A stretch of 64,000 nt of DNA from JANYCO01 sp964437245 (GCA_964437245.1 CAYTGJ010000001.1:25698-89697); one strand, 5' to 3'. Positions 26,342 through 36,296 are shown, counted from the stretch's first letter. The notes: generated from the sequence alone by a model not told the origin. A program made the numbers and translations.

Positions 26342-27478
26342 ATGATTTTATTTTCAAACTGGAAGAGTGCTTTGCGTTGTAGTGGTGGCAGGTCAATAAT
26401 ATATATAGGGATCATGTTTTGCATGATCGGATGTCTGCCTTACCAGGCTTATTTTTATATGATTCCTGATCCTAAAGACATGCACCGTTTTAAACATGAA
26501 GAGGTTAAGCATGCTCCCGTTTGTTATGAGTTTCCTAAAACAGCGGAAAACAAAAAGATCAATGTATTCAACTGGGATCCCGATGAGCCTCTTGAACGGA
26601 AGCCGTTGGAGTTGTTTCTGAAAAATCAGAAGGCCAATCATTTTCTCGTGATCAAGAATGATAGCATTGTGTTTGAATACAACGATCCTAAAATTGTACG
26701 TTACCAACCTTCGCCGGCCTTCTCCATTGCCAAGACCCTGGTGTCTGCTACATTGGGAGTAGCACTGCAGGAAGGCTATGTTGGTTCTGTAAATGAACTG
26801 GCCAAACATTATCTGCCTGAGCTAAGCTATCATCCCTACTTTGATGAACTCACCATCAGTCATCTGCTCAACCAGACTTCGGGTCTGAAATTTGAAGTAG
26901 ATAATATTTCTCATGCATATTACGGGAAAATAGAGAAAGTGATGAAAGGACTTCATTTCGAGGCCAGGCCTGGTGAATATCTCAAGTATGAGAACATTAA
27001 TACTATTCTGATCGGAATTATCATTGAGCGTACGACCGGCCGAAACCTGCACGAATATTTTTCCGAGAAAATATGGTCCAGGATCGGTACCTGTGATTCT
27101 ACGATATGGGCGTACGATTATAAAACAAAACATACCCGTTCATTTGGATGTTTTGGAGCATCTTCCAGGGATTATGCCAAGTTTGGAAGACTGTACCTGA
27201 AAAAAGGGAAATGGGGCAATGAGCAGGTGATCGATAGTAACTGGGTACTGGCTTCTACAAGTCCGGTAAATTTTCTGGGAGAAAATACCGGATACAATAA
27301 CTACTGGTTTATCGGAGAGCAAGAGGTAGGTGATTTTATGTCGATGGGAATGTACCGTCAGCAGATTTATGTGAATCCGGAGAAAAATGTAGTGATCGTT
27401 TGTTTGTTGAAATTCAACAAGAAAAATCTTCCGCTGCGCTGGTGGCAGGTCTTAAGACAGATTTCAGAGCAGGCCTAG
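26342..27478 (+). CDS. Serine hydrolase of the beta-lactamase/penicillin-binding class C-like family
   Basis: 378 residues. The N terminus looks like a lipoprotein signal (MFCMIGC, Cys near residue 31). The catalytic SxxK tetrad is SIAK at Ser128-Lys131, and a YxN-type motif occurs in YENINT near residue 218. The fold continues to a C-terminal block with GMYRQQIYVNPEKNVVIVCL. Family members include esterases, D-amino acid amidases and class C beta-lactamases, and which applies cannot be told. It should act in the periplasm. The gene lies 109 bases before an MFS exporter gene on the same strand. Confidence 0.85.
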   Translation: MILFSNWKSALRCSGGRSIIYIGIMFCMIGCLPYQAYFYMIPDPKDMHRFKHEEVKHAPVCYEFPKTAENKKINVFNWDPDEPLERKPLELFLKNQKANHFLVIKNDSIVFEYNDPKIVRYQPSPAFSIAKTLVSATLGVALQEGYVGSVNELAKHYLPELSYHPYFDELTISHLLNQTSGLKFEVDNISHAYYGKIEKVMKGLHFEARPGEYLKYENINTILIGIIIERTTGRNLHEYFSEKIWSRIGTCDSTIWAYDYKTKHTRSFGCFGASSRDYAKFGRLYLKKGKWGNEQVIDSNWVLASTSPVNFLGENTGYNNYWFIGEQEVGDFMSMGMYRQQIYVNPEKNVVIVCLLKFNKKNLPLRWWQVLRQISEQA

Positions 27479-27587
27479 GGAGGAAAATGGATTCAGCCTG
27501 TCTTATTTTGAAACGGGGTATCCGGCAGACGTACTAAATAGTTATCAGAGACATTCTTAAGAACATTTTTGACAGGAGAATAGATAG

Positions 27588-28880
27588 ATGGAGACAAGGA
27601 AAGATTCGTTTGCGGCACTCCGGTACAAGGATTTCAGGACCTATATCGCCATCCGTTTTTTCTTCAATTTTGCCAACCAGGTCCAGATTGTAGTCATTGG
27701 TTTTTATGTGTATGAACTGACCCGGAGTACTTTTGCTCTCGGATTGCTGGGGATGTGTGAAGCCGTTCCGGCCATCGGAATAGCCTTGTATGGAGGATAT
27801 GTAGCCGATAAATCGGAGAAAAGGAAAATGCTGTTGTTGATCTATAGTGTAGTGCTGATCTCTGCTACGGTCCTGTTTACTATTACCCATGAAGCGATGA
27901 GGCCTTATCTCCAGGTCAATTCGATCGTACTGATCATTTATATCATGATCTTTTGTAATGGAGTGGCCCGTGCTTTTTATGCTCCGGCGGCTTTCACTGT
28001 ATATGCCAATAGTATTCCCAGAACGCTTTACCCCAACGGGAGTACCTGGAGCTCATCTTCCTGGCAGCTTGCATCTATTGTGGGTCCTGCCACTGGAGGA
28101 ATCCTTTATGGTTTTGCGTACCGGTTTACCGGTATTCAGGGCATTACGGCTACCTTTATGCTGATCATGGTCCTGCTGATCATCTCTTTGGGTCTGGTCT
28201 ATTTTTACCTGAAGTCTTATCCTCCTGTTTTTAAACCGAAGGAAAACATCTGGGAAAGTATTTCAGAAGGATTGCGTTTTGTGTTTAAGAGCAAGCTTAT
28301 GGTAGGGGCGATGAGCCTTGATCTCTTCTCCGTTTTTTTCGGAGGAGCCATTGCATTATTGCCGGTCTTTGCCAATGATATACTGAAGGTAGGAGCTGAA
28401 GGGTTGGGCATAATGCGGGCCATGATCTCTGCGGGAGCAATTCTGACTATGCTCACGATGTCAAAGTTTTCTCCTATGGGAAGGCCCTGGAGAAATTTGA
28501 TGATTGCGGTAACAGGTTTTGGCTTGTCGATTATTTGTTTCGGGATTTGCCGGAATTTTTATTTCTCCCTCTTATTCCTTTTTCTGTACGGAGCATTTGA
28601 CAGTGTAAGTGTGATCGTTCGCAGCACGATCATGCAGTTGCTGGTTCCCGATGAAATGAGAGGGCGTGTTTCTTCAGTAAATACAATGTTTATCAGCTCT
28701 TCAAACGAGATCGGTGATTTTGAATCGGGAACGGTTGCCAGTCTCATCGGAACGGTTCCAGCGGTGATCTTCGGAGGCTGTATGACCCTGGTAGTGGTGG
28801 CCATAACATTTTTAAAAACCAGGAAACTCATCCCGATCTCTCTGGAAGATATTCATCCGTCCAACTCAAAAGAACTATAA
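27588..28880 (+). CDS. MFS transporter (EntS-like exporter type)
   Basis: 430 residues with the expected 12 membrane helices in two sixes and a central cytoplasmic loop. It has the family-wide stretch YGGYVADKSEKRKM between helices 2 and 3 (the conserved loop motif), and MRGRVSSVNTMF between helices 10 and 11, which is typical of the MFS_3 exporter branch (enterobactin exporter-like). Substrate unknown. The gene follows a serine hydrolase gene on the same strand and precedes a bestrophin-like channel. A stem of AATGACC/GGTCATT at 28886-28911 may mark the end of its transcript. Confidence 0.9.
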   Translation: METRKDSFAALRYKDFRTYIAIRFFFNFANQVQIVVIGFYVYELTRSTFALGLLGMCEAVPAIGIALYGGYVADKSEKRKMLLLIYSVVLISATVLFTITHEAMRPYLQVNSIVLIIYIMIFCNGVARAFYAPAAFTVYANSIPRTLYPNGSTWSSSSWQLASIVGPATGGILYGFAYRFTGIQGITATFMLIMVLLIISLGLVYFYLKSYPPVFKPKENIWESISEGLRFVFKSKLMVGAMSLDLFSVFFGGAIALLPVFANDILKVGAEGLGIMRAMISAGAILTMLTMSKFSPMGRPWRNLMIAVTGFGLSIICFGICRNFYFSLLFLFLYGAFDSVSVIVRSTIMQLLVPDEMRGRVSSVNTMFISSSNEIGDFESGTVASLIGTVPAVIFGGCMTLVVVAITFLKTRKLIPISLEDIHPSNSKEL

Positions 28881-29009
28881 AAAAGAATGACCAAGAATTC
28901 TGGAGGTCATTTCAATATTAAAATTTGATGAGTGTCTGTTTTTTTCTTCGGTTATTAATGTATTTCTGTTATCTTGAAAGATCGTTCGGATTTTTTAGCG
29001 GATAAAGAT

Positions 29010-29910
29010 ATGTTGCTGAATAAAAAAATACCTATTACCTATATCCTGGGTAAAATAAAAATTGAGATAATCTATGTCTGCATCATCGGGATAGTGACCT
29101 ATTACCTGACACATAAGTACGAGGAGGCCATTCCTGATATGCCNNNNNNNNNNCCCGATCCCCGCTTTTGTGGGAACTGCGATCTCGGTGATCTTGTCTT
29201 TCAAATTAAGCCAGTCGTATGACCGGTGGTGGGAAGCAAGAAAGATCTGGGGAAATATCGTGAATGATAGCAGAACCCTGGTTTTACAATTGCAATCATT
29301 TCTGGGGCCTGAAAACCAGGAGGACATCAGAAAAATTGCCTACCGGCATATGGCCTGGTGCTATAGCCTGGGTCAGTCATTAAGAGGGCTGGATCCTGTG
29401 AAGAATCTTTCGAAGTACCTCACGGCAGAAGAGCTGGAAGAAATAGCGTTGCATCATAATAAACCACTGGCAATTCTTCAGCTCAATACACATCATATTA
29501 CCTCCATAAAAGAAAAAGAACAACTGGAAGTTTTTTATCATGTGCAGCTCAATCAGACATTGGTAAATCTTACCAATGCGATGGGAATGGCCGAGCGTAT
29601 CAAGTCAACAGTGTTTCCTGTTACATATCGCTATTTTCTTCACTGGATCATTTATCTTTTTGCGATCCTGCTTTCTATCTCGCTCAAAGATGTGGAGAGC
29701 TATTATGAATTACCATTGCTGGTCGTGATCTCATCGGCGTTTTTTCTGCTGGAAAAATCCGCTACGCACTTACAGGATCCGTTTAACAATCGTCCTACTG
29801 ATACCGCCATGACCACAATTGCTACGAATATAGAAATAAACCTGAAACAGTTGCTCAGGGAAAAAAGCGTACCGGAAGCAGTTCAGCCAAAGGAATTTTA
29901 TGCCATGTAG
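29010..29910 (+). CDS. Bestrophin-like anion channel family protein, with a scaffold gap
   Basis: The protein is 296 residues if the 10 Ns at 29144-29153 are removed, since the two halves are then in the same frame. It begins MLLNKKIPITYI and continues with SYDRWWEARKIWGNIVNDSRT, the hallmark of bestrophin/RFP-TM (YneE/UPF0187) proteins. It then has membrane helices near the end (WIIYLFAILLSISL). Bacterial members form pentameric chloride or small-ion channels. The Ns start just after ATGCC and the right flank starts CCCGATCCCC, so direct joining gives PPIPAFVGT, as expected for the family. A TTG 36 bases upstream is a less likely start. Confidence 0.85.
29144..29153. other. Scaffold gap (10 Ns)
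   Basis: Ten Ns inside the bestrophin-like gene. The two sides are in the same frame only if the gap is a multiple of 3 in true length (zero is the simplest). No clear overlap of flanking bases beyond CC was seen. Confidence 0.8.
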
Positions 29911-29932
29911 TACTGGCAGGATTGTTTGTATT

Positions 29933-29968
29933 GATTTTCTCCATCTATCTGTATAAATGGAGAAAATC
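29933..29968. terminator. 12-bp stem between convergent genes
   Basis: GATTTTCTCCAT (29933-29944) pairs with ATGGAGAAAATC (29957-29968) around a 12-base loop. There is no long T-run, but its place between the stops at 29910 (+) and 29984 (-) suggests a shared terminator. Confidence 0.5.
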
Positions 29969-29983
29969 TGTGTTTAGCGTCTG

Positions 29984-31288
29984 CTAGACCGGTTGTCCTT
30001 CCTCCACCAGCGTTAGTCCTGTATGATGCAGAAGTTTTCTTATCTGCTTTTCATAAAGCGTTTCTGCCAGCAGGTCGTCCTGTATATGATATCTTGCACC
30101 GATGTATTTGATGATTGCTCCGTTTTCATTCTTCACCGGTACGATCGTTGCGTCTACCCAGTAATAGGTTCCGTCCTTTGCCTTGTTTTTAATGATTCCC
30201 TGGAATATTTTCCCTTGCCGGATCGTTTGCCACATTAACTTGAAAAGCATCGGAGGCGTATCAGGATGACGGAAGATGTTATGAGCTTTTCCGATCAGCT
30301 CGTTGCGGGAATATTGAGAGACACTGCAAAGCTTGTCGTTTACATAGGTAATAGTACCATGAATGTCGGACTCGGACAAGATGGTTGTATGTCCGAAAAC
30401 ATCTTCTCTGATCTCAAGTTCTTTTTTGAGATTTTTAGTATCGGCGAGTTGCTCCAGAATGCGTTCCTGCATATCCGAAAGATCGTCCATGTTCTGACGA
30501 AGCTCTTCTTCCTGTTGTTTGAGCTGTTCGGTTTGTTCCTGCGATGTTTTAAGAAGCCGTTTGGTGTTCTCATTCGTTTGAATATTCAGGATCACGGAAG
30601 CAATGTTTTCCGCCAGCTTCAGCAGGAATTCAAGATGGTATTTCTCCATAACAAAGAAAGACGCTATTTCCATCACTCCCACAATCCTGTCATTGGCTAT
30701 GAGGGGAAGCATCAGCAGACATGCCGGAGTGGCTTCTCCCAGGCCGGAAGTGATATAGGTATAGCCATCCGGGAGGTCTGTCAATAAAATATATTCTTTT
30801 TCCAGGTAACATTGACCTATCAGACCTTCTCCCGGTAGAATTATTTTTTCCAGGTATTTTTTCCGGTCGTATGCGTAGCAGGAGGCCAGCTCAAGTCTTG
30901 TTTCCTCTCCTTCTTCGGTGACGATAAAAAGTCCGCCCTGGTTGGCGTTCAGGTATTTAATGAGACTGGAAATAATATTCTCATAAAAAGTCTCTACCTC
31001 GCCACTATATTTCAGGATGTCTACAAAAGAAGCGAGTCCTTGCGAGACCCAGGTTCTTTTATTCTCTTCCTCATCAAGGTTAGTAAGGTGACGTTGAAGT
31101 TCCTGCAATCCATTGACCAGATGGTCAGGAGAAATCTCCCCGTTTTCCAAGAGCAAAAGCGATTTTCCTGTATTCGCTTTGATAATTTCCTGAAGTTGTA
31201 ACGCTGCGTCTTTAATCCCCTTGCGTAACATGACAGATTCCTTCTCAAGTTCCATCAGCTGCGTCTTTCTCACGATTCTGTATGCCAT
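29984..31288 (-). CDS. GAF-coiled-coil-PAS sensor protein without kinase domain
   Basis: 434 residues from the ATG at 31288. The in-frame TTG 21 bases upstream is not needed. An N-terminal helical segment (about 1-75) is followed by a GAF domain (about 90-255, with SCYAYDRKKYLEKIILPGEG) and a coiled coil (about 260-305, rich in Gln and Glu). A PAS domain ends the protein (about 310-420, with NELIGKAHNIFRHPDTPP and KDGTYYWVDATIVPV). That PAS resembles those of aerotaxis receptors. No histidine kinase, GGDEF or HTH output is present, so it must pass its signal through a partner protein. Predicted cytoplasmic. Confidence 0.85.
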   Translation of the reverse strand: MAYRIVRKTQLMELEKESVMLRKGIKDAALQLQEIIKANTGKSLLLLENGEISPDHLVNGLQELQRHLTNLDEEENKRTWVSQGLASFVDILKYSGEVETFYENIISSLIKYLNANQGGLFIVTEEGEETRLELASCYAYDRKKYLEKIILPGEGLIGQCYLEKEYILLTDLPDGYTYITSGLGEATPACLLMLPLIANDRIVGVMEIASFFVMEKYHLEFLLKLAENIASVILNIQTNENTKRLLKTSQEQTEQLKQQEEELRQNMDDLSDMQERILEQLADTKNLKKELEIREDVFGHTTILSESDIHGTITYVNDKLCSVSQYSRNELIGKAHNIFRHPDTPPMLFKLMWQTIRQGKIFQGIIKNKAKDGTYYWVDATIVPVKNENGAIIKYIGARYHIQDDLLAETLYEKQIRKLLHHTGLTLVEEGQPV

Positions 31289-31478
31289 ATGTTCAAAGTA
31301 AGCCCACAAACTTCAACATTTCGGTGATAAAAAAGCAAAAAATAAATGAGCATTGTCATTTTTTTTGGAAAAATCATTGGCCGGAATTTCATGAAAAAGA
31401 TCATTGGAAAATCAAAGGGGTATAATTATTTATGATTCACCAGGTTTGTATAGAATAGCAGTCTTGTACTTCTTGCCT

Positions 31479-31838
31479 TCAGGAAAAGTATAAACGGATC
31501 ATGGTTTCGCATTTCTCTGCACATTGGCGACAGGCTTCGCTTGTTTTGCGGCAATGTTCCAGTTCCTGATGCTTTTCACATTCCTCGGCAGCCCGCATAC
31601 AATATTCGGCGCATACAAGACATACGTCTTTAATATGACTGTTTGGCTGAGTCAGAATACGGGCGGTGCTCAGGCAGATCTCCGCACATTCGCGGGTCAG
31701 CTTCATGCATTCCAAAAGGAGAGGAGCCTTGCTTTCTTTCAAGCACTCGTTGGTAGTGGAATAACATTGGGTAGCACATTCCAGACAATTGCGTACGCAG
31801 GGATGAAACGCTTCCTGGTTTTGATTTTGTTCATTCAT
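31479..31838 (-). CDS. Cys-rich four-helix bundle copper-binding protein (DUF326/Csp-like)
   Basis: 119 residues from the ATG at 31838; a TTG nine bases upstream extends the frame. Sixteen cysteines are spread along four helices in the CxxxC/CxxC patterns of the copper storage protein (Csp) family, for example CVRNCLECATQC and CRQCAEKC. Known Csp proteins bind many Cu(I) ions in the core of the bundle. No Tat or Sec signal is present, so this should be the cytosolic kind. Probably protects against copper or buffers it; the metal has not been shown for this protein. Confidence 0.85.
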   Translation of the reverse strand: MNEQNQNQEAFHPCVRNCLECATQCYSTTNECLKESKAPLLLECMKLTRECAEICLSTARILTQPNSHIKDVCLVCAEYCMRAAEECEKHQELEHCRKTSEACRQCAEKCETMIRLYFS

Positions 31839-32129
31839 TCCTGGCAAAAAAAATTAAAAAACTGATAATTCAATATTACTGTTTTTTCAGAATATATTAA
31901 CAGAATTGTCAAAATCTCTTATTGCCCGCTATGTTTCTGGATATCCGATTAAATGGTTCTTTTCTGGTATCCGGTATCTTGTGTCTTAAATACTAAAAGG
32001 AGACAAGCTGTTTAAATTTAATGTAAAGCTTGATTTTCTGTCTAATCCTTTGTAAAATAATGCTTTATTAATATATAAAGTAAAACAGCCTTGCTTTATA
32101 TAAAAATTTACACAAAAATTAGTAGTCTT

Positions 32130-32522
32130 ATGATAGCATGTAAAGATAGAATATACAGAATATATCCTGAGTCGGACAGGATTGTAATGGAGTGGGAAGG
32201 CTATGCCACCAGTGCGCAATTCCGGGAAGGAACGGAAACCATGTTAAATTATTTGATTGAACAGCGTGTACACAAAGTGCTGGCAGATGTCAGGGATATG
32301 GTGTTGATCGGAATGGAAGATCAGAAATGGATGGAGACATCGTTCCTGCCCCGTGCCATACGGTTCGGATTTAAAGCTTGTGCGATCGTTCGGCCTTCTA
32401 ATTATTTCAATAAGATAGCCGTGGAAACTATTTCGTTCAAGATCGAAAAAGAAAAACTGGCCGTTCAGGTTTTTGACACCTCAGAAGAAGCAATCAATTG
32501 GTTGGATAGTTTTACGGTTTAA
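32130..32522 (+). CDS. STAS/SpoIIAA-like protein
   Basis: 130 residues from the ATG at 32130; the upstream in-frame extension is AT-rich and non-coding in look. The pattern of alternating strands and helices with RIVMEWEGYATSAQF, then KVLADVRDMVLIGMEDQKWM, fits SpoIIAA/STAS-like proteins, which often act as small switches in signalling or membrane attachment. It lacks an obvious phospho-acceptor motif of anti-sigma antagonists. It lies near response regulator and kinase genes. The upstream region (31839-32129) is AT-rich, with a degenerate dispersed repeat at about 31930-31985. Confidence 0.65.
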   Translation: MIACKDRIYRIYPESDRIVMEWEGYATSAQFREGTETMLNYLIEQRVHKVLADVRDMVLIGMEDQKWMETSFLPRAIRFGFKACAIVRPSNYFNKIAVETISFKIEKEKLAVQVFDTSEEAINWLDSFTV

Positions 32523-32871
32523 GACAAAGATAATTATCCTTTGCCCCGTGCTTATCATACGGATAAGCTGTAAACCGGATCCGTTAGCCGATATAGTATA
32601 ATGCTGGTCCCTTCCATAACTCCGTTGATGGAAAGTTTTTGGGAGTCATGAGAAGGAAAACAGCAGGTTGTTTTTTTCGTTACAACGATAAGACTTTTTA
32701 TGTTTTTGTTGTTTCAATCACAGATGTTTTCCGGTTATTTTACGACTTTGAAAGTCTGGAAAAAACCGTTCCTGTGCAGATGAATCGTTCTTTTGCGATA
32801 CTGTTGTAAATTAAAATGGTCGGGCGTACCGATTAATTGTATTTTGATCTATAAACAATTATTTTTATACT
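32523..32871. other. Intergenic region with hairpins
   Basis: 349 bases without a gene. It holds a small stem GCTTATC/GATAAGC (32550-32568) and a terminator-like stem at 32612. A -7-like TATTTTG lies about 35 bases before the response regulator. No other feature was found. Confidence 0.6.
32612..32640 (+). terminator. Intrinsic terminator after the STAS-like gene
   Basis: TTCCATAAC (32612-32620) pairs with GTT-G-ATGGAA (32624-32633) with one bulged G and a 3-base loop, followed by five Ts. Confidence 0.6.
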
Positions 32872-33318
32872 ATGAATTCAAATCCAATACATTTGCTTTT
32901 GGCAGACGATGATGAAGATGACTGCCTTTTTTTCCAGGATGCATTGGAAGAATTACCAATGGAGATCTCATTTAAAGCTATTCATAACGGAGAAGAACTT
33001 ATAACGCATCTTCTCCAGAAAATTACCGAGCTTCCTTCTGTACTTTTTCTGGATCTTAACATGCCCCGGAAAAACGGAATGGAGTGTCTGGAAGAAATAA
33101 GAAAGCATGAGAAACTAAGAGAACTTCCGGTCGTGATTTATTCGACCTCTTTTGACCTGGAAACGATCCAGCTTCTGTATAATAAAGGGGCACAGTACTA
33201 TATCCGGAAGCCATCCGAATTTTCCAAGCTTAAAGAAGTAATTCAGCTAGCATTGAAAAGGATCCTGGAAACGAACGCAACACAACCCGAAAAGGAAAAA
33301 TTTGTTTTGTACTCTTAA
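32872..33318 (+). CDS. Single-domain response regulator (REC only)
   Basis: 148 residues, one receiver domain. The acidic pocket is ADDDEDD (residues 11-17), the phospho-acceptor is Asp61 in LFLDLNMP, the switch Thr/Ser is in IYSTS and the conserved Lys is in YIRKPSEF. No output domain. It resembles Rcp1-type regulators that pair with a bacteriophytochrome or PAS kinase. The multi-PAS kinase gene starts 12 bases downstream, so this regulator is its most likely phosphorylation target. Confidence 0.92.
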   Translation: MNSNPIHLLLADDDEDDCLFFQDALEELPMEISFKAIHNGEELITHLLQKITELPSVLFLDLNMPRKNGMECLEEIRKHEKLRELPVVIYSTSFDLETIQLLYNKGAQYYIRKPSEFSKLKEVIQLALKRILETNATQPEKEKFVLYS

Positions 33319-33330
33319 CGTAAAAACAAT

Positions 33331-36141
33331 TTGGTAAAAGTAAGAGCTGTAGATCTCCACAAACAGATTCTCGCCGGAGGAGGAGAAATGGGACGCCTGA
33401 TCTGTGAAAAAGACTGGAGTACTACTTCCGTTGGTGCGCCCGATACCTGGCCTCAGAGTTTGCTTACGACCGTAATGATTATGCTCAGCTCCAGAGCTCC
33501 TATGATCCTCTGCTGGGGACCTGACCTGATCTGTTTTTACAACAACGCCTACCGTATTCTTCTTGGAGAAAATAAAACACATTCCTCTTTGATTGGAATG
33601 AATGCCTGGAATTTGTGGGAGGAAGAATGGAAGACGGTAAAACCGTTGATAGACCAGATCCTGAATGGCGAGGAAGCAGCAGCGAGCGAGAACCTTATTA
33701 TTCCTGTATTCAGAAACGGTAAAAAAGAGGAGGCCTACTGGTCCCGTAGCTATAGCCCGGTGAAAGATGAATCAGGGAATATCGCAGCGGTTCTGTTGAC
33801 CTGCCATGAGACCACGGAAAAAGTCCTTTATTACCAGTTGCTGAAAGAGATCAACCGTCGTTACATTGATAATATTATGCAGGCTTCTGTTCCCATGTGT
33901 TTGCTTCGGGGAGAGAACTTTGTCCTGGAGATCGTCAATTTGCCCATGTTGGAGATGTTGGACAAAACGCTGGAAGAGCTGCTCAACAAACAAGTATATG
34001 AAGCGTTGCCGGAAATCCAGAACCAGGGACTCGAAGCGATGCTGGAGCAGGTATATACAACCGGTGAAAAATATATTGCCAACGAACGTTCGATCAGGCT
34101 TCTCCGGAAAGGGAAGCTGGAAACAACGTATATGAATTTTACCTGTGAGGCATTCCGGAATTCAGATGGGAAAATAGACGGCCTGGTTGTAACCGTCTCA
34201 GAGGTGACCATGCAGGTGATTGCCCGGAAGCAAATAGAGGAAAGTGAAAAACGGTTCCGTAACCTGGCAGACAGCGCACCGGTACTGATCTGGATGGGAG
34301 GGGCAGAAAGGCTCTGTAATTATTGCAATAAAACCTGGCTGAATTTTACGGGAAGAACGATCGGAGAGGAAAGCGGAAACGGATGGCTGGAGGGAGTACA
34401 TGCAGATGATCTTCAGAAATGCCTGTATACTTACGTAACAGCTTTTGACAAGAGGGAAGAGTTTTATATGGAATTTCGTCTCAGAAGAAGTGACAGAAAG
34501 TACCGCTGGATTTCAGTACATGGAGTACCCAGGATCTCGCTGGACGGAGTCTTTGAAGGATATATCGCTGCGGGGATGGATATTCACGATCGCGTGGTAT
34601 ATCAGGAAAAGCTGAAAGAAGACGAAGAAAAATTAAGCATGGTGATCGAAGCCAGTGATCTCGGGACCTGGGAGCTGGACCTGAAAACCATGGAAGCCAG
34701 TTATTCAAATCAATACCTTAAAATATTCGGTTATCAGACCCGTGTCAACCTGACGCATGCCGAGCTTATTCAGCATCTCCACCCTGACGACCTGAAAATA
34801 CGGGAAAATGCTTTTAAGGAAGCATACCTTACGGGGGTTCTTCATTATGAGGCAAGACTTATCTGGAAAGATAAATCCATTCACTGGGTGGAAGGCAAAG
34901 GGAAAATTTTTTACGACAATAAGAAAAATCCTTCTTATATGGTCGGAACGGTGAGAGATATCACGGATGAAAAGCTCTTTCAGAAACGATTGCAGCAGAG
35001 AGAACAGAAGTTCCGGTTGCTGGCGGATTCCATGCCCCAGAATGTATGGACTGGCGATCCGGAAGGAAATCTTAATTATTTCAACAAATCGATGTATGAT
35101 TATTCCGGCTTGTCTGTTCAGCAACTTACGAGCGGAGGATGGCTTCAACTGGTACACCCGGATGATCTGTCGGAAAATATCCGTGTCTGGAAGCAGGCTA
35201 TAGAGACCGGGCAGGACTTTCTGATCGAACACCGGTTCCGCAGACACGATGGAGTATACCACTGGCAGCTAAGCCGGGCAGTGCCTCAGCGGGATGATCA
35301 GGGAAACATTCAGATGTGGGTTGGTACCAGTACGGATATTCAGGAGCAGAAAGAATTTACCAATGAATTGGAAAAGCAGGTACAGGAACGTACCGGTGAG
35401 TTGAAGAAAAAAAATACAGACCTTCAGAAAATGAATAAGGAGCTCCAGTCTTTCGCTTATATTTCCAGCCATGACCTTCAGGAGCCTTTGCGTAAGATAC
35501 AAACGTTTGCCAGCCGTATCCTGGCAAAAGAAAAGCAGACCCTCTCGGAAGATGGCCTGACTTATTTTTTAGGAATGCAGCGTGCTGCCAGCCGGATGCA
35601 AACGCTTATCCAGGATCTGCTGGCCTATTCGCGGAGCGGAAATATTGAGAAAAATTTTGTTAAAACGGGAGTAAAAGAAATTGTAGAAGAAGTAAAATGT
35701 GACTTTACAGAAATGCTTCTGCAGAAACAGGGAACGATCGAACTGGAAGGGAACGTCGAACTCAAAGCCATTCCGTTTCAGATCATACAATTGTTTCATA
35801 ACCTGATCAGCAATGCCATAAAATTCTCATCCTCCGAAAAACCCCTGCGCGTAGTTATCCGGTGTACACAGGAAGATGGAAACCGGTTAAATGTACCAGG
35901 AATTGCTCCTGACAAAAAGTACTGTCATATTTCCATTTCGGACAATGGGATCGGTTTTGATCCGCAGTACAAGGACAGGATATTTGAGGTCTTTCAGCGC
36001 CTGCATGGAAAAGAAGAATATTCCGGTACCGGAATTGGTTTATCGATCGTCAAAAAAATAGTGGACAATCACAGTGGGCTGATCACTGCAACCGGCGAGT
36101 TGAATCGCGGAGCTACCTTTGATATTTATCTTCCTGTATAA
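33331..36141 (+). CDS. Multi-PAS sensor histidine kinase
   Basis: 936 residues, no membrane helix, so cytoplasmic. An N-terminal PAS-like domain (about 15-150, LICFYNNAYRILLGE) is followed by four more PAS domains (roughly 180-300, 305-430, 440-555, 565-690), a coiled coil, and the kinase core. The phospho-acceptor His is about residue 714 in AYISSHDLQEPLRK. The ATP-binding N box is FHNLISNAIKFSS, and the G boxes are SDNGIGFDP and GTGIGLSI. No ATG lies near the conserved GGGEMGRLI start, so TTG at 33331 is used. It is translated directly after the response regulator. Confidence 0.92.
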   Translation: MVKVRAVDLHKQILAGGGEMGRLICEKDWSTTSVGAPDTWPQSLLTTVMIMLSSRAPMILCWGPDLICFYNNAYRILLGENKTHSSLIGMNAWNLWEEEWKTVKPLIDQILNGEEAAASENLIIPVFRNGKKEEAYWSRSYSPVKDESGNIAAVLLTCHETTEKVLYYQLLKEINRRYIDNIMQASVPMCLLRGENFVLEIVNLPMLEMLDKTLEELLNKQVYEALPEIQNQGLEAMLEQVYTTGEKYIANERSIRLLRKGKLETTYMNFTCEAFRNSDGKIDGLVVTVSEVTMQVIARKQIEESEKRFRNLADSAPVLIWMGGAERLCNYCNKTWLNFTGRTIGEESGNGWLEGVHADDLQKCLYTYVTAFDKREEFYMEFRLRRSDRKYRWISVHGVPRISLDGVFEGYIAAGMDIHDRVVYQEKLKEDEEKLSMVIEASDLGTWELDLKTMEASYSNQYLKIFGYQTRVNLTHAELIQHLHPDDLKIRENAFKEAYLTGVLHYEARLIWKDKSIHWVEGKGKIFYDNKKNPSYMVGTVRDITDEKLFQKRLQQREQKFRLLADSMPQNVWTGDPEGNLNYFNKSMYDYSGLSVQQLTSGGWLQLVHPDDLSENIRVWKQAIETGQDFLIEHRFRRHDGVYHWQLSRAVPQRDDQGNIQMWVGTSTDIQEQKEFTNELEKQVQERTGELKKKNTDLQKMNKELQSFAYISSHDLQEPLRKIQTFASRILAKEKQTLSEDGLTYFLGMQRAASRMQTLIQDLLAYSRSGNIEKNFVKTGVKEIVEEVKCDFTEMLLQKQGTIELEGNVELKAIPFQIIQLFHNLISNAIKFSSSEKPLRVVIRCTQEDGNRLNVPGIAPDKKYCHISISDNGIGFDPQYKDRIFEVFQRLHGKEEYSGTGIGLSIVKKIVDNHSGLITATGELNRGATFDIYLPV

Positions 36142-36169
36142 GACAGGGCCGGTCCGTTGCACAAAAAAT

Positions 36170-36222
36170 CAGGTACAGAAAGACAGTTGATAGTTCCTGT
36201 TTCTGATACCTGTTCTCTTTTT
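36170..36222 (+). terminator. Intrinsic terminator after the histidine kinase
   Basis: CAGGTACAGAAA (36170-36181) pairs with TTTCTGATACCTG (36200-36212) with one bulge, and further inner pairing. It is followed by TTCTCTTTTT. Confidence 0.65.
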
Positions 36223-36296
36223 AACCGGCATAAAAATTAATCCGGGACATTCCAAAATTCCATCTTTTGTACTTAAAAATAGTATCTTCGGGTTCA

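Noticed and set aside
36283..36290. TATCTTCG seven bases before the AraC gene start as a promoter box
   Set aside because: It would put the transcript start at the ATG itself and no TTG lies at the right distance, so it is probably chance.
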